Source: JAKBCQ01 sp021807585 (GTDB lineage Bacteria; Planctomycetota; Planctomycetia; Isosphaerales; Isosphaeraceae). From it: a DNA stretch of 14,871 bases. The notes beneath the pieces were generated by a model. That model did not search any database and had not been told where the DNA came from. It worked only from the letters and a program-made list of their open reading frames with translations. Where the stretch lies: assembly GCA_027325115.1 (NCBI GenBank), contig DAHWFG010000584.1, forward strand, positions 1 through 14,871. The letters are read 5' to 3'. Both the position numbers and the translations under genes were made by a program. Below are positions 1 through 7,275 of the stretch, piece by piece. Every line of letters starts with the position of its first letter. Position 1 is the stretch's first letter.

Positions 1-802
1 AATAGCCGAAATTGGCGATCGCCGAACTATCTCTGCCGACGTTGGGGGGATAAAACGCGGCGAAAAGGGTGTCGTACCAACGTCCCGAATTCCAGGAGTT
101 ATTGGAATTCATATAATTGGGATCAAATTTTGCATAAGTGGCGTGGCTGTGCTCGCCGAAGAGGAAGGTGTTGCTCGTGCCGTCGCTGACCGAAGCGACC
201 GTGACGGAGCTGTCGTTATAGATTGTACCATTGTACATTTGAAACTGCGCTCCTCCATACGCGGTGATGTAGCCGAAATCGAACGTTCCCGCGTTGGCGG
301 CGTAGCTCGAATACTGTTGCATCCAGGTTCCGGGAGGAAGCGGATAAACGACGTTGAACGACGACGCCGGAGTTTGCGGGCTGATCGGCTGCGGCTGGTT
401 GTTGTAATCGCTCGGGCAGACGAGTGAGTTGATTCGAATACCGGCGATCGTGATATTCGTCGGATTTGAAGAATTGTACGTAAAATTGACCGAGTTGTAC
501 AGCGGCGCCTGGTCGAGAAACGGCGCGAGGCGAACGAAGCAACTGAAATTCTCGGCGAAGTGATAGGGAACGGCGTAATTCGAGTACGATCCGCCGGGAT
601 AGCATTGATTGGTCGATTCGTAATTGTTGACCGCGAGCGCGAGCTGCTTGAGGTTGTTGACGCACTGCGCGCGGCGAGCGGCCTCGCGCGCCTGCTGGAC
701 CGCCGGAAGCAGGAGAGCGATCAGCACCGCGATGATCGCGATCACCACCAACAGCTCAATCAGCGTGAAGCCGCGACGCGAACCGCGTTCGGGGAAAGAC
801 AT
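1..802 (-). CDS. DUF1559 prepilin-like protein, C-terminus cut by window edge
   Basis: About 267 residues are visible; the C-terminus, where the H-X9-DG signature would lie, is beyond the left edge. The start is the ATG at 802-800, with GGAGAG about 6 bases upstream. The N-terminus is a type IV prepilin-like leader: a short basic stretch (SRRG), an expected cleavage after Gly11, then FTLIE with the conserved Glu and a roughly 20-residue hydrophobic helix ending in LLLPAVQQAREAARR. This arrangement is the hallmark of the DUF1559 family, which is greatly expanded in Planctomycetota; the molecular role is unknown, although an envelope or pseudopilin-like location is likely. The protein is a close paralogue of the one at 1544-2614, sharing motifs such as SSYAANAGTFDFGY, VASVSDGTSNTFLFGEH and NSGRWYDTLF. 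It is the third gene of an apparent minus-strand cluster, 219 bases after the lipoprotein gene. Confidence 0.93.
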   Translation of the reverse strand, partial: MSFPERGSRRGFTLIELLVVIAIIAVLIALLLPAVQQAREAARRAQCVNNLKQLALAVNNYESTNQCYPGGSYSNYAVPYHFAENFSCFVRLAPFLDQAPLYNSVNFTYNSSNPTNITIAGIRINSLVCPSDYNNQPQPISPQTPASSFNVVYPLPPGTWMQQYSSYAANAGTFDFGYITAYGGAQFQMYNGTIYNDSSVTVASVSDGTSNTFLFGEHSHATYAKFDPNYMNSNNSWNSGRWYDTLFAAFYPPNVGRDSSAIANFGY

Positions 803-862
803 CGTGAACTCTCCATAAAAAACTGAACATAGCCGATTATTATCAAAGATAACGATTCAAAT

Positions 863-883
863 TGTACCCGCGATTCGGGTACA
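863..883. promoter_or_regulatory. Perfect inverted repeat upstream of DUF1559 gene
   Basis: TGTACCCG and CGGGTACA form an 8-bp perfect inverted repeat around a 5-base centre (CGATT). It lies about 60 bases upstream of the DUF1559 start at 802, in the 219-base gap after the lipoprotein gene. Read on the minus strand it is followed by AATTTG rather than a T-run, so it is a weak terminator candidate. An operator or a 5'-leader hairpin is equally possible. Confidence 0.35.
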
Positions 884-1021
884 TGTTGTGAAGATCCGAT
901 CGGAAACGGATGAAATTAATCGATTGACTTGATCGATTGACGCGCCGAACCGAATCGATTCGAGCGTAGACGACGATCGCCGATGCGCCGCTCGACGATC
1001 GGTCGCGTTGCGAGACGAGTG

Positions 1022-1459
1022 TCAACGAGTCATGATGGGCAAGTCGATCGGCTTGCCGCTCAGGGTGAATTCGAGCTTGCCGATCAGTTCGCGGCGGCCG
1101 TGATCGCCGCGCGCCGATTGAAACCCGCCGGGATTTTTGGGATCGGGCTTGAGGAAGACTTCGGTATTCCCCTTGGGCAATTCCAACATCAACTTGACGT
1201 CGCCCGGAGGAGACGAAACGGGAGTCTTCGCGTCCTTCTCGTAAAAGTAGACGCCGATTTGTGATTCGGTCGTCTTGGTGGAAAGGGGCGTGTTGACGAT
1301 CTCGACGTAGCCGAGATCTCCCGGAATCGGCAAAAGCGATCCGTTGTGCGAAGGCCCCGCCGGAGTCCCCGGCCGAGGCGTCGGAAGATTCTCGCCGCAA
1401 CCGACGATTCCGGCGAAGCACGCCGCGACCAAAACGGACCGAATTCCAACAGTATTCAT
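1022..1459 (-). CDS. Small exported lipoprotein, planctomycete type
   Basis: The product is 145 residues and probably a membrane-anchored lipoprotein of unknown role. The first 20 residues have a basic start (IR), a hydrophobic core (SVLVAACFAG) and a lipobox-like IVGC, placing the lipidated Cys at position 21. A Pro/Gly-rich linker follows, then a compact, probably beta-rich domain with segments such as GYVEIVNTPLS, IGVYFYEKDAKTPVS and GKLEFTLSGKPIDLPIMTR. In my recollection, small lipoproteins of this shape often sit beside DUF1559 genes in planctomycetes. I chose the ATG at 1459 because GTGAG lies about 10 bases upstream. An in-frame GTG at 1474 adds five residues, but AGG abuts it with no room for a ribosome site. 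The gene lies 84 bases after one DUF1559 gene and 219 before the next, all on the minus strand. Confidence 0.82.
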   Translation of the reverse strand: MNTVGIRSVLVAACFAGIVGCGENLPTPRPGTPAGPSHNGSLLPIPGDLGYVEIVNTPLSTKTTESQIGVYFYEKDAKTPVSSPPGDVKLMLELPKGNTEVFLKPDPKNPGGFQSARGDHGRRELIGKLEFTLSGKPIDLPIMTR

Positions 1460-1487
1460 ATTTGGTAAACTCACACCTGTTTTTTGG

Positions 1488-1515
1488 GATCGATCGAGGG
1501 GGGAATCGATCGATC
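1488..1515. repeat. 10-bp perfect inverted repeat in DUF1559-lipoprotein gap
   Basis: GATCGATCGA and TCGATCGATC flank an 8-base G/A-rich (C/T-rich on the transcribed strand) loop, between the DUF1559 stop (1544) and the lipoprotein start (1459). The hairpin sits just upstream of the lipoprotein ribosome site. On the transcribed minus strand it is followed by CCAAAAAAC, not a U-tract, so intrinsic termination is unlikely. An mRNA-stability or processing element is possible, and so is chance pairing of the abundant CGATCG words. Confidence 0.4.
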
Positions 1516-1543
1516 GGGTTTGGAATCAAGACGGCGACGGCGA

Positions 1544-2614
1544 TCAGAAACTGGACATATCGATCACTTCACCCATCGAGCGGGTCGAGAGCGCCTGATA
1601 AACGCCGAGCTGACATCCCATGTTGATGGTGTAAATATAATTGGCGTATGTCATCCCGAACGGCATCCACATTCCGTACGAATCCTGATTCGTCGGCGAG
1701 AATCGCCACGACGATACCGAGTTTTTGAGGAAACGAACCGAGCCGTCGCAGAAGGCGAAATTCGCGCCTCCGGGATGAAAGCTTTGCGCACTTGTAATAA
1801 AGTAATAATTATTTGACCCAAACGCTCCGTTGGAGCCCCGATTGAGATTCATCGGGTAGAAGGTGGAGAAGAGGGTGTCGTACCAGCGGCCCGAGTTCCA
1901 CGATCCGTCGGAATTGTAGTAATAGGGGTCGTTGAGCGCGTCGGCGCCGTGCGCGTGCTCGCCGAAGAGGAAGGTGTTGCTCGTACCGTCGCTGACCGAA
2001 GCGACCGTAATTGAGCTATCGTTATAGATTGTTCCGTTATACATCTGGAACTGAGCGACACCGTAAGAAAGATTGTAGCCGAAATCGAATGTTCCGGCGT
2101 TTGCGGCGTAGCTCGAGAACTTTTGCAGCCAATTTCCCGGGGGAATCGGGTAAACGATGTTAAACGACGACGACGGCGTGTTGGGGCTGATGACCTGCGG
2201 CGCATTGTTGATGTCGCTGGGGCAGATCAGGGTGTTGACCGCGACGTTGGAAATCGTGATGTTCTGGGCGTTGCTCGACGTGAACGAGAAATTGACGGCG
2301 TTGAACATCGGGCTTTGGTCGAGGTAGGGGAGCAAGCGGACGAAGCAACTGAAATTTTCGGGGAAGGCTTCGACGGGTAAAAACTGCGAGTACGACCCGC
2401 CTGGGTAGCATTGATTAGCGGATTCGTAATTGTTGACCGCGAGCGCGAGTTGCTTGAGGTTGTTGACGCACTGCGCGCGGCGAGCGGCCTCGCGCGCCTG
2501 CTGGACCGCGGGCAGGAGAAGAGCGATCAGAACCGCGATGATCGCGATCACGACCAACAGCTCGATCAGGGTGAAGCCCGGCCTTCCAAACGATCGCATA
2601 CGTTCTGATTTCAT
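1544..2614 (-). CDS. DUF1559 prepilin-like protein, complete
   Basis: The product is 356 residues, a usual length for the family. Residues 1-40 are a prepilin-like leader: a basic N-terminus, the cleavage site GRPG|FTLIE (after Gly13, Glu18 at the conserved +5 position), then a long hydrophobic helix ending in LLLPAVQQAREAARRAQC. The body is Asn/Tyr/Ser-rich, with VASVSDGTSNTFLFGEH near the middle. The family signature H-X9-DG is present as HPGGANFAFCDG from His280. Function is unknown; the leader suggests processing by a prepilin peptidase and an envelope location. The start is the ATG at 2614, with GAGA about 8 bases upstream. An in-frame start at 2665 would add 17 residues ahead of the leader and is less likely. 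It is the first gene of the minus-strand cluster, divergent from the gene at 2917. Confidence 0.93.
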   Translation of the reverse strand: MKSERMRSFGRPGFTLIELLVVIAIIAVLIALLLPAVQQAREAARRAQCVNNLKQLALAVNNYESANQCYPGGSYSQFLPVEAFPENFSCFVRLLPYLDQSPMFNAVNFSFTSSNAQNITISNVAVNTLICPSDINNAPQVISPNTPSSSFNIVYPIPPGNWLQKFSSYAANAGTFDFGYNLSYGVAQFQMYNGTIYNDSSITVASVSDGTSNTFLFGEHAHGADALNDPYYYNSDGSWNSGRWYDTLFSTFYPMNLNRGSNGAFGSNNYYFITSAQSFHPGGANFAFCDGSVRFLKNSVSSWRFSPTNQDSYGMWMPFGMTYANYIYTINMGCQLGVYQALSTRSMGEVIDMSSF

Positions 2615-2916
2615 GATGAAGTCTCGTCTTGTAAGTCGCGTCACGGCGGAATGAACGAAACGCACGACGTCTAGCGTACAAAAGTAGATGAATCCGTCAT
2701 CAAGATCGGATGAAGATTGGATGTGTCGAGCCGGCGTGGCGATCGCACGGGTCGATCGCGGGATCGCCCGGCGAGATTCGACATACCGCGATTTTTTTGA
2801 GACCGGTCGGAGGGAAAAATCGCATTAAGTTGTGGGACTCGACGCCCACGAGCGGTCGGATCGTGCGCTCGCCGAGGGCTCGGGTGGTTCAATCGTGCAT
2901 GCAACGGGAGGCGATC
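2615..2916. other. Divergent intergenic region, 302 bases
   Basis: This spacer separates the start of the complete DUF1559 gene (minus) from the LTxxQ-like gene (plus) and must hold promoters for both. I see TTGA-containing words but no convincing -35/-10 pair with 16-18 base spacing on either strand. The frame entering the 2917 gene is open back to 2710, but that upstream part lacks a ribosome site and reads as non-coding. Confidence 0.5.
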
Positions 2917-3561
2917 ATGGCGCGTTTATCGCGTTGGGTGTTGGCGTTGGCGATCGTGGCGACGGGTTCATCGGCGGCGTACGCGCAAGGCCGAGGCGGC
3001 GGAATGATGCGGGGCGTGATGCTCCTCAGCAATAAATCGGTCCGTTCCGAGTTGAAAATGAGTGACGAGCAAGTCGCCAAAGTCGATGCGATGCTCGCCG
3101 AGATGCGTGAAAAGCACAGTTCAGATTTCGAGAAGATGCGCGACGCCGAACCGCAAGATCGGATGCGGATGTCGCGCGAGCTGATGCAAACGATGCTCGA
3201 GGAATCGAAAAAACCGCTCGCCGAGATTCTCAAGTCCGAGCAGGTCAAGCGGTTCACCCAGATCGAGCTTCAAACCCGAGGTCTCGACGCGATGCTCGCC
3301 GACCCGACGATCGGCTCTTCGCTCAAACTCTCGGACGATCAAAAATCGAAGATCAAGACGATCCAGGAAGATTCGTTCACGCAAATGCGCGAGATCTTCC
3401 AGAACAGCCAGGGAGATCGCGAGGCCGCGATGAAGAAAATGACCGAACTCCGCAAGGAAACGATGGAGAAAGGTCTCGCGGTCCTCACCGACGACCAGAA
3501 GAAACTGTGGAACGAGGCGATCGGCTCTCCGTTCACGCTCGTCCCCGATCCCCGTCCGTGA
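2917..3561 (+). CDS. Secreted helical LTxxQ-like (Spy/CpxP-like) protein
   Basis: The product is 214 residues. Residues 1-23 form a clear Sec signal peptide (RLSRW, hydrophobic core, AYA before Gln24). A short Gly/Met segment (GRGGGMMRG) follows, then an almost wholly alpha-helical, charged domain. Three motifs of the form L-x-x-S/T-D-[ED]-Q recur near residues 46-52, 136-142 and close to the C-terminus (LTDDQKK), with a related LKSEQ near 105. This spacing resembles the LTxxQ repeats of Spy/CpxP periplasmic chaperones, and planctomycetes have many such proteins. A periplasmic protein-binding or stress role is inference. The start at 2917 is fixed by GGGAG six bases upstream and by the signal peptide. 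The gene is apparently monocistronic, with a stem-loop after the stop. Confidence 0.85.
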   Translation: MARLSRWVLALAIVATGSSAAYAQGRGGGMMRGVMLLSNKSVRSELKMSDEQVAKVDAMLAEMREKHSSDFEKMRDAEPQDRMRMSRELMQTMLEESKKPLAEILKSEQVKRFTQIELQTRGLDAMLADPTIGSSLKLSDDQKSKIKTIQEDSFTQMREIFQNSQGDREAAMKKMTELRKETMEKGLAVLTDDQKKLWNEAIGSPFTLVPDPRP

Positions 3562-3601
3562 GCGCGAAGCAACGCCGCGATCAAGCGTTAAACCTCGTTT
3601 G

Positions 3602-3628
3602 AGGTCGGGGCGATTTTCGTCCCGACCT
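3602..3628. terminator. Stem-loop between convergent genes
   Basis: A 12-bp stem (AGGTCGGGGCGA with TCGTCCCGACCT, one G-T pair on the plus strand) closes a TTT loop. It lies 40 bases after the stop at 3561 and 20 bases past the stop of the convergent gene ending at 3649. Neither side has a clean T-run, so it is a probable rather than classical terminator and could serve both directions. An overlapping small hairpin (ACCTC/GAGGT, 3592-3605) would compete with it. Confidence 0.6.
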
Positions 3629-3648
3629 ATCAAAGCACTGTCGCTTCA

Positions 3649-4632
3649 TCAAGTTGCATACGATTCGACTCGATACAAGTTCAAATGCGTTTGAACATAA
3701 GAGATTGTTTCATCAAGCCCTTGATCAAGCGTATATTCGCTTTTCCAACCCCAAAGCGTGCGAGCCAGGTCGGTTCCCGCGACCAAGCGGCCGACTTCGC
3801 TCGCCGCGGGGCGCATTCGCTCGCGATCGGTGTGCACGATAAGCCGTTTTCCCAACCGCGCTCCGATCCGATCGACCAACTCGCCGATCGATAAATCCTC
3901 GCCTCGACCGATATTCACCGCCTTGCCGATCGCCCGATCGCACGCCGCGATCGCGGCGAATCCCGCAACTGTATCTTTAACATATGTTAAATCACGCCGC
4001 GGATCGAGACTCCCCAACTTAATTTCGGTTAGCGTGAGCGCCTGGCTGATGATCGTGGGAATGATCGCACGAGCCGATTGCCGCGGACCGAACGTGTTGA
4101 AAGGCCTGAGAATCGCCACCGGAAGCCCGAACGCTCGGTGATAGCTCTCTCCCAACGCGTCGCCGCCGATCTTGCTCGCCGAATATGGCGACTGGCCGCA
4201 CAGCGGGTGCGATTCGTCGATCGGGATCCGCTGCGCCGTCCCGTAAACCTCGGAGGTCGAAGTCAAAATCACACGCTCAAGCGAATCCGACCGCCGACTC
4301 GCCTCCAAAACATGCGCCGTGCCGAGCGTGTTCGTCTGTATTACATCGAGCGGATTCTGATAAGAATATGGTATTGCAATCAACGCGCCTAAATGAAAAA
4401 CCCATTCGCGATTCTTGATAGCCGATTGAACCGCGGACGGATCTTTCAGGTCGCCGCGTTCGACCTCGATCGCGTTCCGCACGCAATGATCGAGAGAATC
4501 TAAAAAGCCAAGATCGCCGCGACCGTTGTAACGCACGAAAGCGCGAACCTCGTGACCGTCCGCGACGAGCCGTTCAACCAGATGGCTGCCGATGAAACCG
4601 CCCGCCCCCGTCACCAATACGCGCTTGCCCAT
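3649..4632 (-). CDS. NAD-dependent 4,6-dehydratase/epimerase, LegB-like extended SDR
   Basis: The product is 327 residues, normal for extended short-chain dehydrogenases acting on nucleotide sugars. The N-terminal Rossmann fold has TGAGGFIG (residues 8-15, G-x-x-G-x-x-G) for NAD(P). Catalytic residues are visible: TSTSEVYG (Thr126, Ser127, Glu128) and YSASK (Tyr150, Lys154). The segments HLGALIAIPYSY, TSEVYGTAQ and RPFNTFGPRQSARAIIPTI match my recollection of LegB-type UDP-GlcNAc 4,6-dehydratases from the legionaminic acid pathway. The Ser-Glu pair after the catalytic Thr fits a dehydratase rather than a simple 4-epimerase. The substrate cannot be settled, and no other sugar-pathway gene is in the window. 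The start is the ATG at 4632, with GGGGGAG about 7 bases upstream; an in-frame TTG at 4671 has no such site. It acts in the cytoplasm, probably feeding surface glycan synthesis. Confidence 0.88.
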   Translation of the reverse strand: MGKRVLVTGAGGFIGSHLVERLVADGHEVRAFVRYNGRGDLGFLDSLDHCVRNAIEVERGDLKDPSAVQSAIKNREWVFHLGALIAIPYSYQNPLDVIQTNTLGTAHVLEASRRSDSLERVILTSTSEVYGTAQRIPIDESHPLCGQSPYSASKIGGDALGESYHRAFGLPVAILRPFNTFGPRQSARAIIPTIISQALTLTEIKLGSLDPRRDLTYVKDTVAGFAAIAACDRAIGKAVNIGRGEDLSIGELVDRIGARLGKRLIVHTDRERMRPAASEVGRLVAGTDLARTLWGWKSEYTLDQGLDETISYVQTHLNLYRVESYAT

Positions 4633-4964
4633 CAGGCCGCTCCCCCGTTCATTTCCATACGACACGTTCAAAAGTCACGGCCCGATATCCTACGTTTTTT
4701 CGCCCAACCGGCAACGTCGGAGCAAGAAAACCCGCCTACCGTCGGCTTTCGATTTCACTCCATCAAAAAGCTCACCCGCAACGACCGATCCGCAATATCG
4801 ATTCATTTTTTGTGTTTACCCCAGCATCGCTAAAGCACGCATACTACCCCGCCGATAATGTTTAACATCAGGATGAACACCCTGATCCGAGCTTCTCTGA
4901 TTGGGGCAGCGTGTCGAGGGATCGTGATCAGAACTGAGGAATCGCCAACTTGGGAGAGCCGCCG
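4633..4964. other. Divergent intergenic region, 332 bases
   Basis: This region lies between the dehydratase (minus) and the repeat protein (plus) and should contain promoters for both. On the minus strand TTGCCG, 16 bases, then TAGGAT (about 4700-4730) is a weak candidate. On the plus strand GATAATG (near 4854) resembles a -10 box, but no good -35 precedes it. A 6-bp inverted repeat (ATCAGG/CCTGAT, 4867-4886) lies in the presumed leader. No coding sequence is convincing. Confidence 0.45.
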
Positions 4965-6131
4965 ATGGCGTTGAGAATCATCTTGGTGGGTCTAGTCTCG
5001 GCGTTGGGCTGGGAGCTGCCGACGCGTCAGGATCTGCAACGAGTGTGGGAGAAGGGAGTTTCATATTGTGAGAGATTGCGGGTCGAAGCCGATCGACCGA
5101 TGCCCGACGGCGTCGAGGCGTTCGCAGCCGATCCGTCCGAAGCAAAAGTCGAGGAAATCGCCGATGTCGTCGAGAGTGCGCTCGACGAGCCGATCGTGAA
5201 TCACGACTTCTCCAAGATGTGCGTGATCGAAAACTGTCTGGATTGCCGCGGTGGACGGATTGTCACGCACAAAAACGAAACGGCGTCGATCGATCGATCG
5301 GCGGTTTCGACGAAAACGACCGAGATCAAAATCGGACCAATCACGATTGTCGAAGAAGGGTTGTGCGAGACGACCGAGAAGGTAGCGGCGACGAGCGATT
5401 CCGCCGGATCGGACGACGCTTCGGCCAAGATCGACGCCGATTTCGCGAGCGTCGTCGACGAGATGGAGCGCCGCTTCAGCGAGGACGCCGCGCGGGCTTT
5501 GGGACGCCTTGAAACGAGTGCGACGAGCGAAGTGGTTGGACCACAAAAAGCCGAAGCGAAGGCTTCAAATCCGACGAGCGACTCCTCGACAATCGCATCG
5601 GTGAAGACCGTCGAGCCGGTCGTGAGCGTCGTGCCGGCCGATGCGGCCGCGCAAGTCGTCAACAATTCGGCGATCGAGCCTTTCGATCTCGGCGACGATT
5701 TGTATCCCGGACTCGCTTACGAATTGAATCGAGCGGGGGAGGGGCTATCGGGACAGACCAACGGGGTTGAACCGGTCGCGAGCGTCGATCGGGTTTCGCA
5801 GGTCGCCGCGTCGGCGCCCGTTGAAAAGGCCGCCGGCGAAGGGGTGTCGAGCGTCGAGCGAGGTTCGCAGGTCGCCGCGTCGGCGCCCGTCGAAAAGGCC
5901 GCCGCCGAAAGGGTATCGAGCGTCGAGCGGGTTTCGCCCGTGGTTGAAGTCGAGCGTCGAATCGAGTCGGAGGTCGCGACGAGTGCGATCCCGACGGAAC
6001 CGACGTCGGTTCGACCGACGACGACGACTCGGTTCGCGATGGCCTTGCGAATGACGGGACAAGCTCTTGAAGCTTGGGCGACATTCCTCCAAGGACCGAC
6101 CGATTTGGCCTCGACGGGCCAAGTCCGATAG
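4965..6131 (+). CDS. Hypothetical acidic protein with 23-residue repeats
   Basis: The product is 388 residues; I do not recognise a family. The N-terminus has a short hydrophobic stretch (about residues 2-15) that could be an uncleaved membrane anchor, but it lacks a clear signal cleavage site. A cysteine cluster, C-x4-C-x2-C (Cys86, Cys91, Cys94), is followed by GG. The middle is low-complexity, rich in Ala, Ser, Val, Glu and Asp, and probably disordered. Residues 271-316 are two 23-residue repeats sharing SQVAASAPVEKAA, with a diverged partial third. The C-terminal 40 residues are predicted to be helical (RFAMALRMTGQALEAWATFLQGP) and look more constrained. The start at 4965 follows GGGAGAG by 6 bases; an upstream in-frame TTG at 4950 overlaps that site. 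An intrinsic terminator follows about 100 bases after the stop. Codon use matches the neighbours. Confidence 0.75.
   Translation: MALRIILVGLVSALGWELPTRQDLQRVWEKGVSYCERLRVEADRPMPDGVEAFAADPSEAKVEEIADVVESALDEPIVNHDFSKMCVIENCLDCRGGRIVTHKNETASIDRSAVSTKTTEIKIGPITIVEEGLCETTEKVAATSDSAGSDDASAKIDADFASVVDEMERRFSEDAARALGRLETSATSEVVGPQKAEAKASNPTSDSSTIASVKTVEPVVSVVPADAAAQVVNNSAIEPFDLGDDLYPGLAYELNRAGEGLSGQTNGVEPVASVDRVSQVAASAPVEKAAGEGVSSVERGSQVAASAPVEKAAAERVSSVERVSPVVEVERRIESEVATSAIPTEPTSVRPTTTTRFAMALRMTGQALEAWATFLQGPTDLASTGQVR
5775..5957 (+). repeat. 69-bp in-frame direct repeats
   Basis: Two adjacent 69-bp copies (5775-5843 and 5844-5912) differ at only a handful of positions; a shorter, diverged third begins at 5913. 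Each encodes 23 residues, so the copy number can change without a frameshift. The first two copies are most alike in their central part, around GTCGCCGCGTCGGCGCCCGT. Confidence 0.85.
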
Positions 6132-6230
6132 ACCCTGAGATCTCGGCCGAACGAACTTGTTTTCGCTATCGTTCATCCCTCATTTCCGGCTGACGGCTCA
6201 AACCGGCGCTTCACGCCATTGCGATAAACG

Positions 6231-6266
6231 GACCCGGCTCGCGCTTTCGCCGCGACCGGGTCTTTT
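6231..6266 (+). terminator. Intrinsic terminator after repeat protein gene
   Basis: GACCCGG pairs with CCGGGTC; after a bulged C, TCGCG pairs with CGCGA around a 7-base loop. The 12-bp stem is followed at once by TCTTTTC (U-tract inside TCTTTT). It lies about 100 bases past the stop at 6131 and just before the convergent stop at 6276, so it may stop transcription from both sides, more strongly on the plus strand. Confidence 0.85.
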
Positions 6267-6275
6267 CATTCGGAT

Positions 6276-6728
6276 TTAAGAATTCTTGGATTGATCTGAG
6301 GCCTCGTTCGCTTGCTGATCGGGAGGTGACGATCGGTCGGATTCTTCGCTTTGTGAATCGCTGATTTGCGTTTCGTCGTCTTCGACAAGTTTCCGATAGC
6401 CGAGCTCGCTCGCGACTTTCAGCACTTCTCCGTGGCTCGGGAAAGGCTTGCCCGATTGCACTTTATAGCGTTGCATCGCGGTCATGAATTCCATTTCCTC
6501 TTCGCTGTATTGTTTTTCAAATGTGGTGGGATCGATTCGTTTCCGACGATCTTTTTTGGCTCGACGTTCGCCGGCGATTTCGGGAGTGCTCGCGGCGGCT
6601 TGGGCGTGATTGCAATCGTCGCGGCGTCGATCTTCGCCGGTGCGACGGTCGTGAATCAAAATATTCGGTTGAGGGGGAGATAAATCGAATTTTTGATCGG
6701 TGACCGACGTCTGATCATGGTCGGACAT
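6276..6728 (-). CDS. Conserved small hypothetical protein, basic-acidic
   Basis: The product is 150 residues, with no signal peptide or membrane segment, so it is probably cytoplasmic. The N-terminal third carries RR-rich motifs (HDRRTGEDRRRDD and GERRAKKDRRKR). A compact central domain of about 50 residues (RIDPTTFEKQYSEEEMEFMTAMQRYK through PFPSHGEVLKVASELGYRKL) looks like a small helical fold. The acidic Ser/Gln-rich tail is probably disordered. The central EEEMEFMxAMQxYK...FPxxxEVLxVxxxLGYRK pattern is one I recall as conserved among uncharacterised planctomycete proteins; a DNA- or RNA-binding role is speculative. The start is the ATG at 6728, with GAGG about 9 bases upstream. It is convergent with the gene ending at 6131, sharing the terminator region. 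Confidence 0.75.
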   Translation of the reverse strand: MSDHDQTSVTDQKFDLSPPQPNILIHDRRTGEDRRRDDCNHAQAAASTPEIAGERRAKKDRRKRIDPTTFEKQYSEEEMEFMTAMQRYKVQSGKPFPSHGEVLKVASELGYRKLVEDDETQISDSQSEESDRSSPPDQQANEASDQSKNS

Positions 6729-6805
6729 GGACGACGCCTCGCGGATACGATGAGGTTGCGTGCTATCGCGGACGTGGGATCAATTCCCTCGATGATCGCG
6801 TTCAC
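6656..6805 (-). CDS. Possible small ORF overlapping the start of the 6728 gene
   Basis: A GTG at 6805 is preceded by GGGAGAGG only 4 bases upstream, the best ribosome-site match in this spacer. It opens a 49-residue frame that overlaps the first 73 bases of the 150-residue gene in another frame. The first half (NAIIEGIDPTSAIARNLIV) reads like ordinary protein. It could be a leader peptide coupled to the downstream gene, or chance. I know no homologue. Confidence 0.2.
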   Translation of the reverse strand: MNAIIEGIDPTSAIARNLIVSARRRPCPTMIRRRSPIKNSIYLPLNRIF

Positions 6806-7275
6806 TGAACCTCTCCCGTTAAATGGAATAGAACGGCGGTTGAAGCGTGTCAAAAGAAAGCTTGGGTTCTTGGCGTTTGTTTCGTCCGGTCATCGTCGTG
6901 TGGATGCGAGCGATGAACTTGGGGCGATTGGCGAAGAGGTTCCGCATGTTCGACAGCGAACTCACGAACTTTAACGCTCCGGCGGCGGGTGCTCTATGCC
7001 GTTCCCGAGCAAGCGTTGATCGCTTCGTTTTGCGGGCGTTCGGATCGTGTGTCATAATGAAACCGAGCGGAGTTCGATCGTCGTTCACGCGTTCCATGCC
7101 ATGCCGAGCGATCGCATCAGAGACCGCGAGCCTTCGGCGACCTTGATGGATTGGGAATTGACATCGAGGGGGCTTGTTTGATCACGGGTGTCGGCCGTAA
7201 AATACGTACTAAGCCAAATTCTCGCGCACGATCCGGTCTTCGAGCCGGTCGCCCCTTCTTCGGAGATTATCGATC
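6806..7275. other. Intergenic region without a convincing gene
   Basis: These 470 bases lie upstream of both the small minus-strand gene and the STN-protein operon. Open frames exist on both strands, but none has a ribosome site, and their compositions look like shadow coding. TTGACA at 7158-7163 is a perfect -35 hexamer, but the sequence 17 bases further (ATCACG) is not a -10. TAAAAT at 7198 is 34 bases away. The operon promoter probably lies in the last 150 bases. Confidence 0.5.

Noticed and set aside
843..1529. 228-residue minus-strand open frame over the lipoprotein gene
   Set aside because: It is a shadow frame: Arg/Ser-rich, no ribosome site, and it overlaps the lipoprotein gene, which has a signal peptide and lipobox.
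3121..3633. 170-residue minus-strand frame
   Set aside because: It is antisense to the secreted helical protein and extends through the stem-loop; no start signal.
6819..7097. 92-residue minus-strand frame in the 547-base spacer
   Set aside because: No purine-rich ribosome site precedes its start, and the sequence upstream is pyrimidine-rich; no recognisable motif.
7158..7163. TTGACA as -35 box of the STN-protein operon
   Set aside because: No acceptable -10 hexamer lies 15-19 bases downstream.
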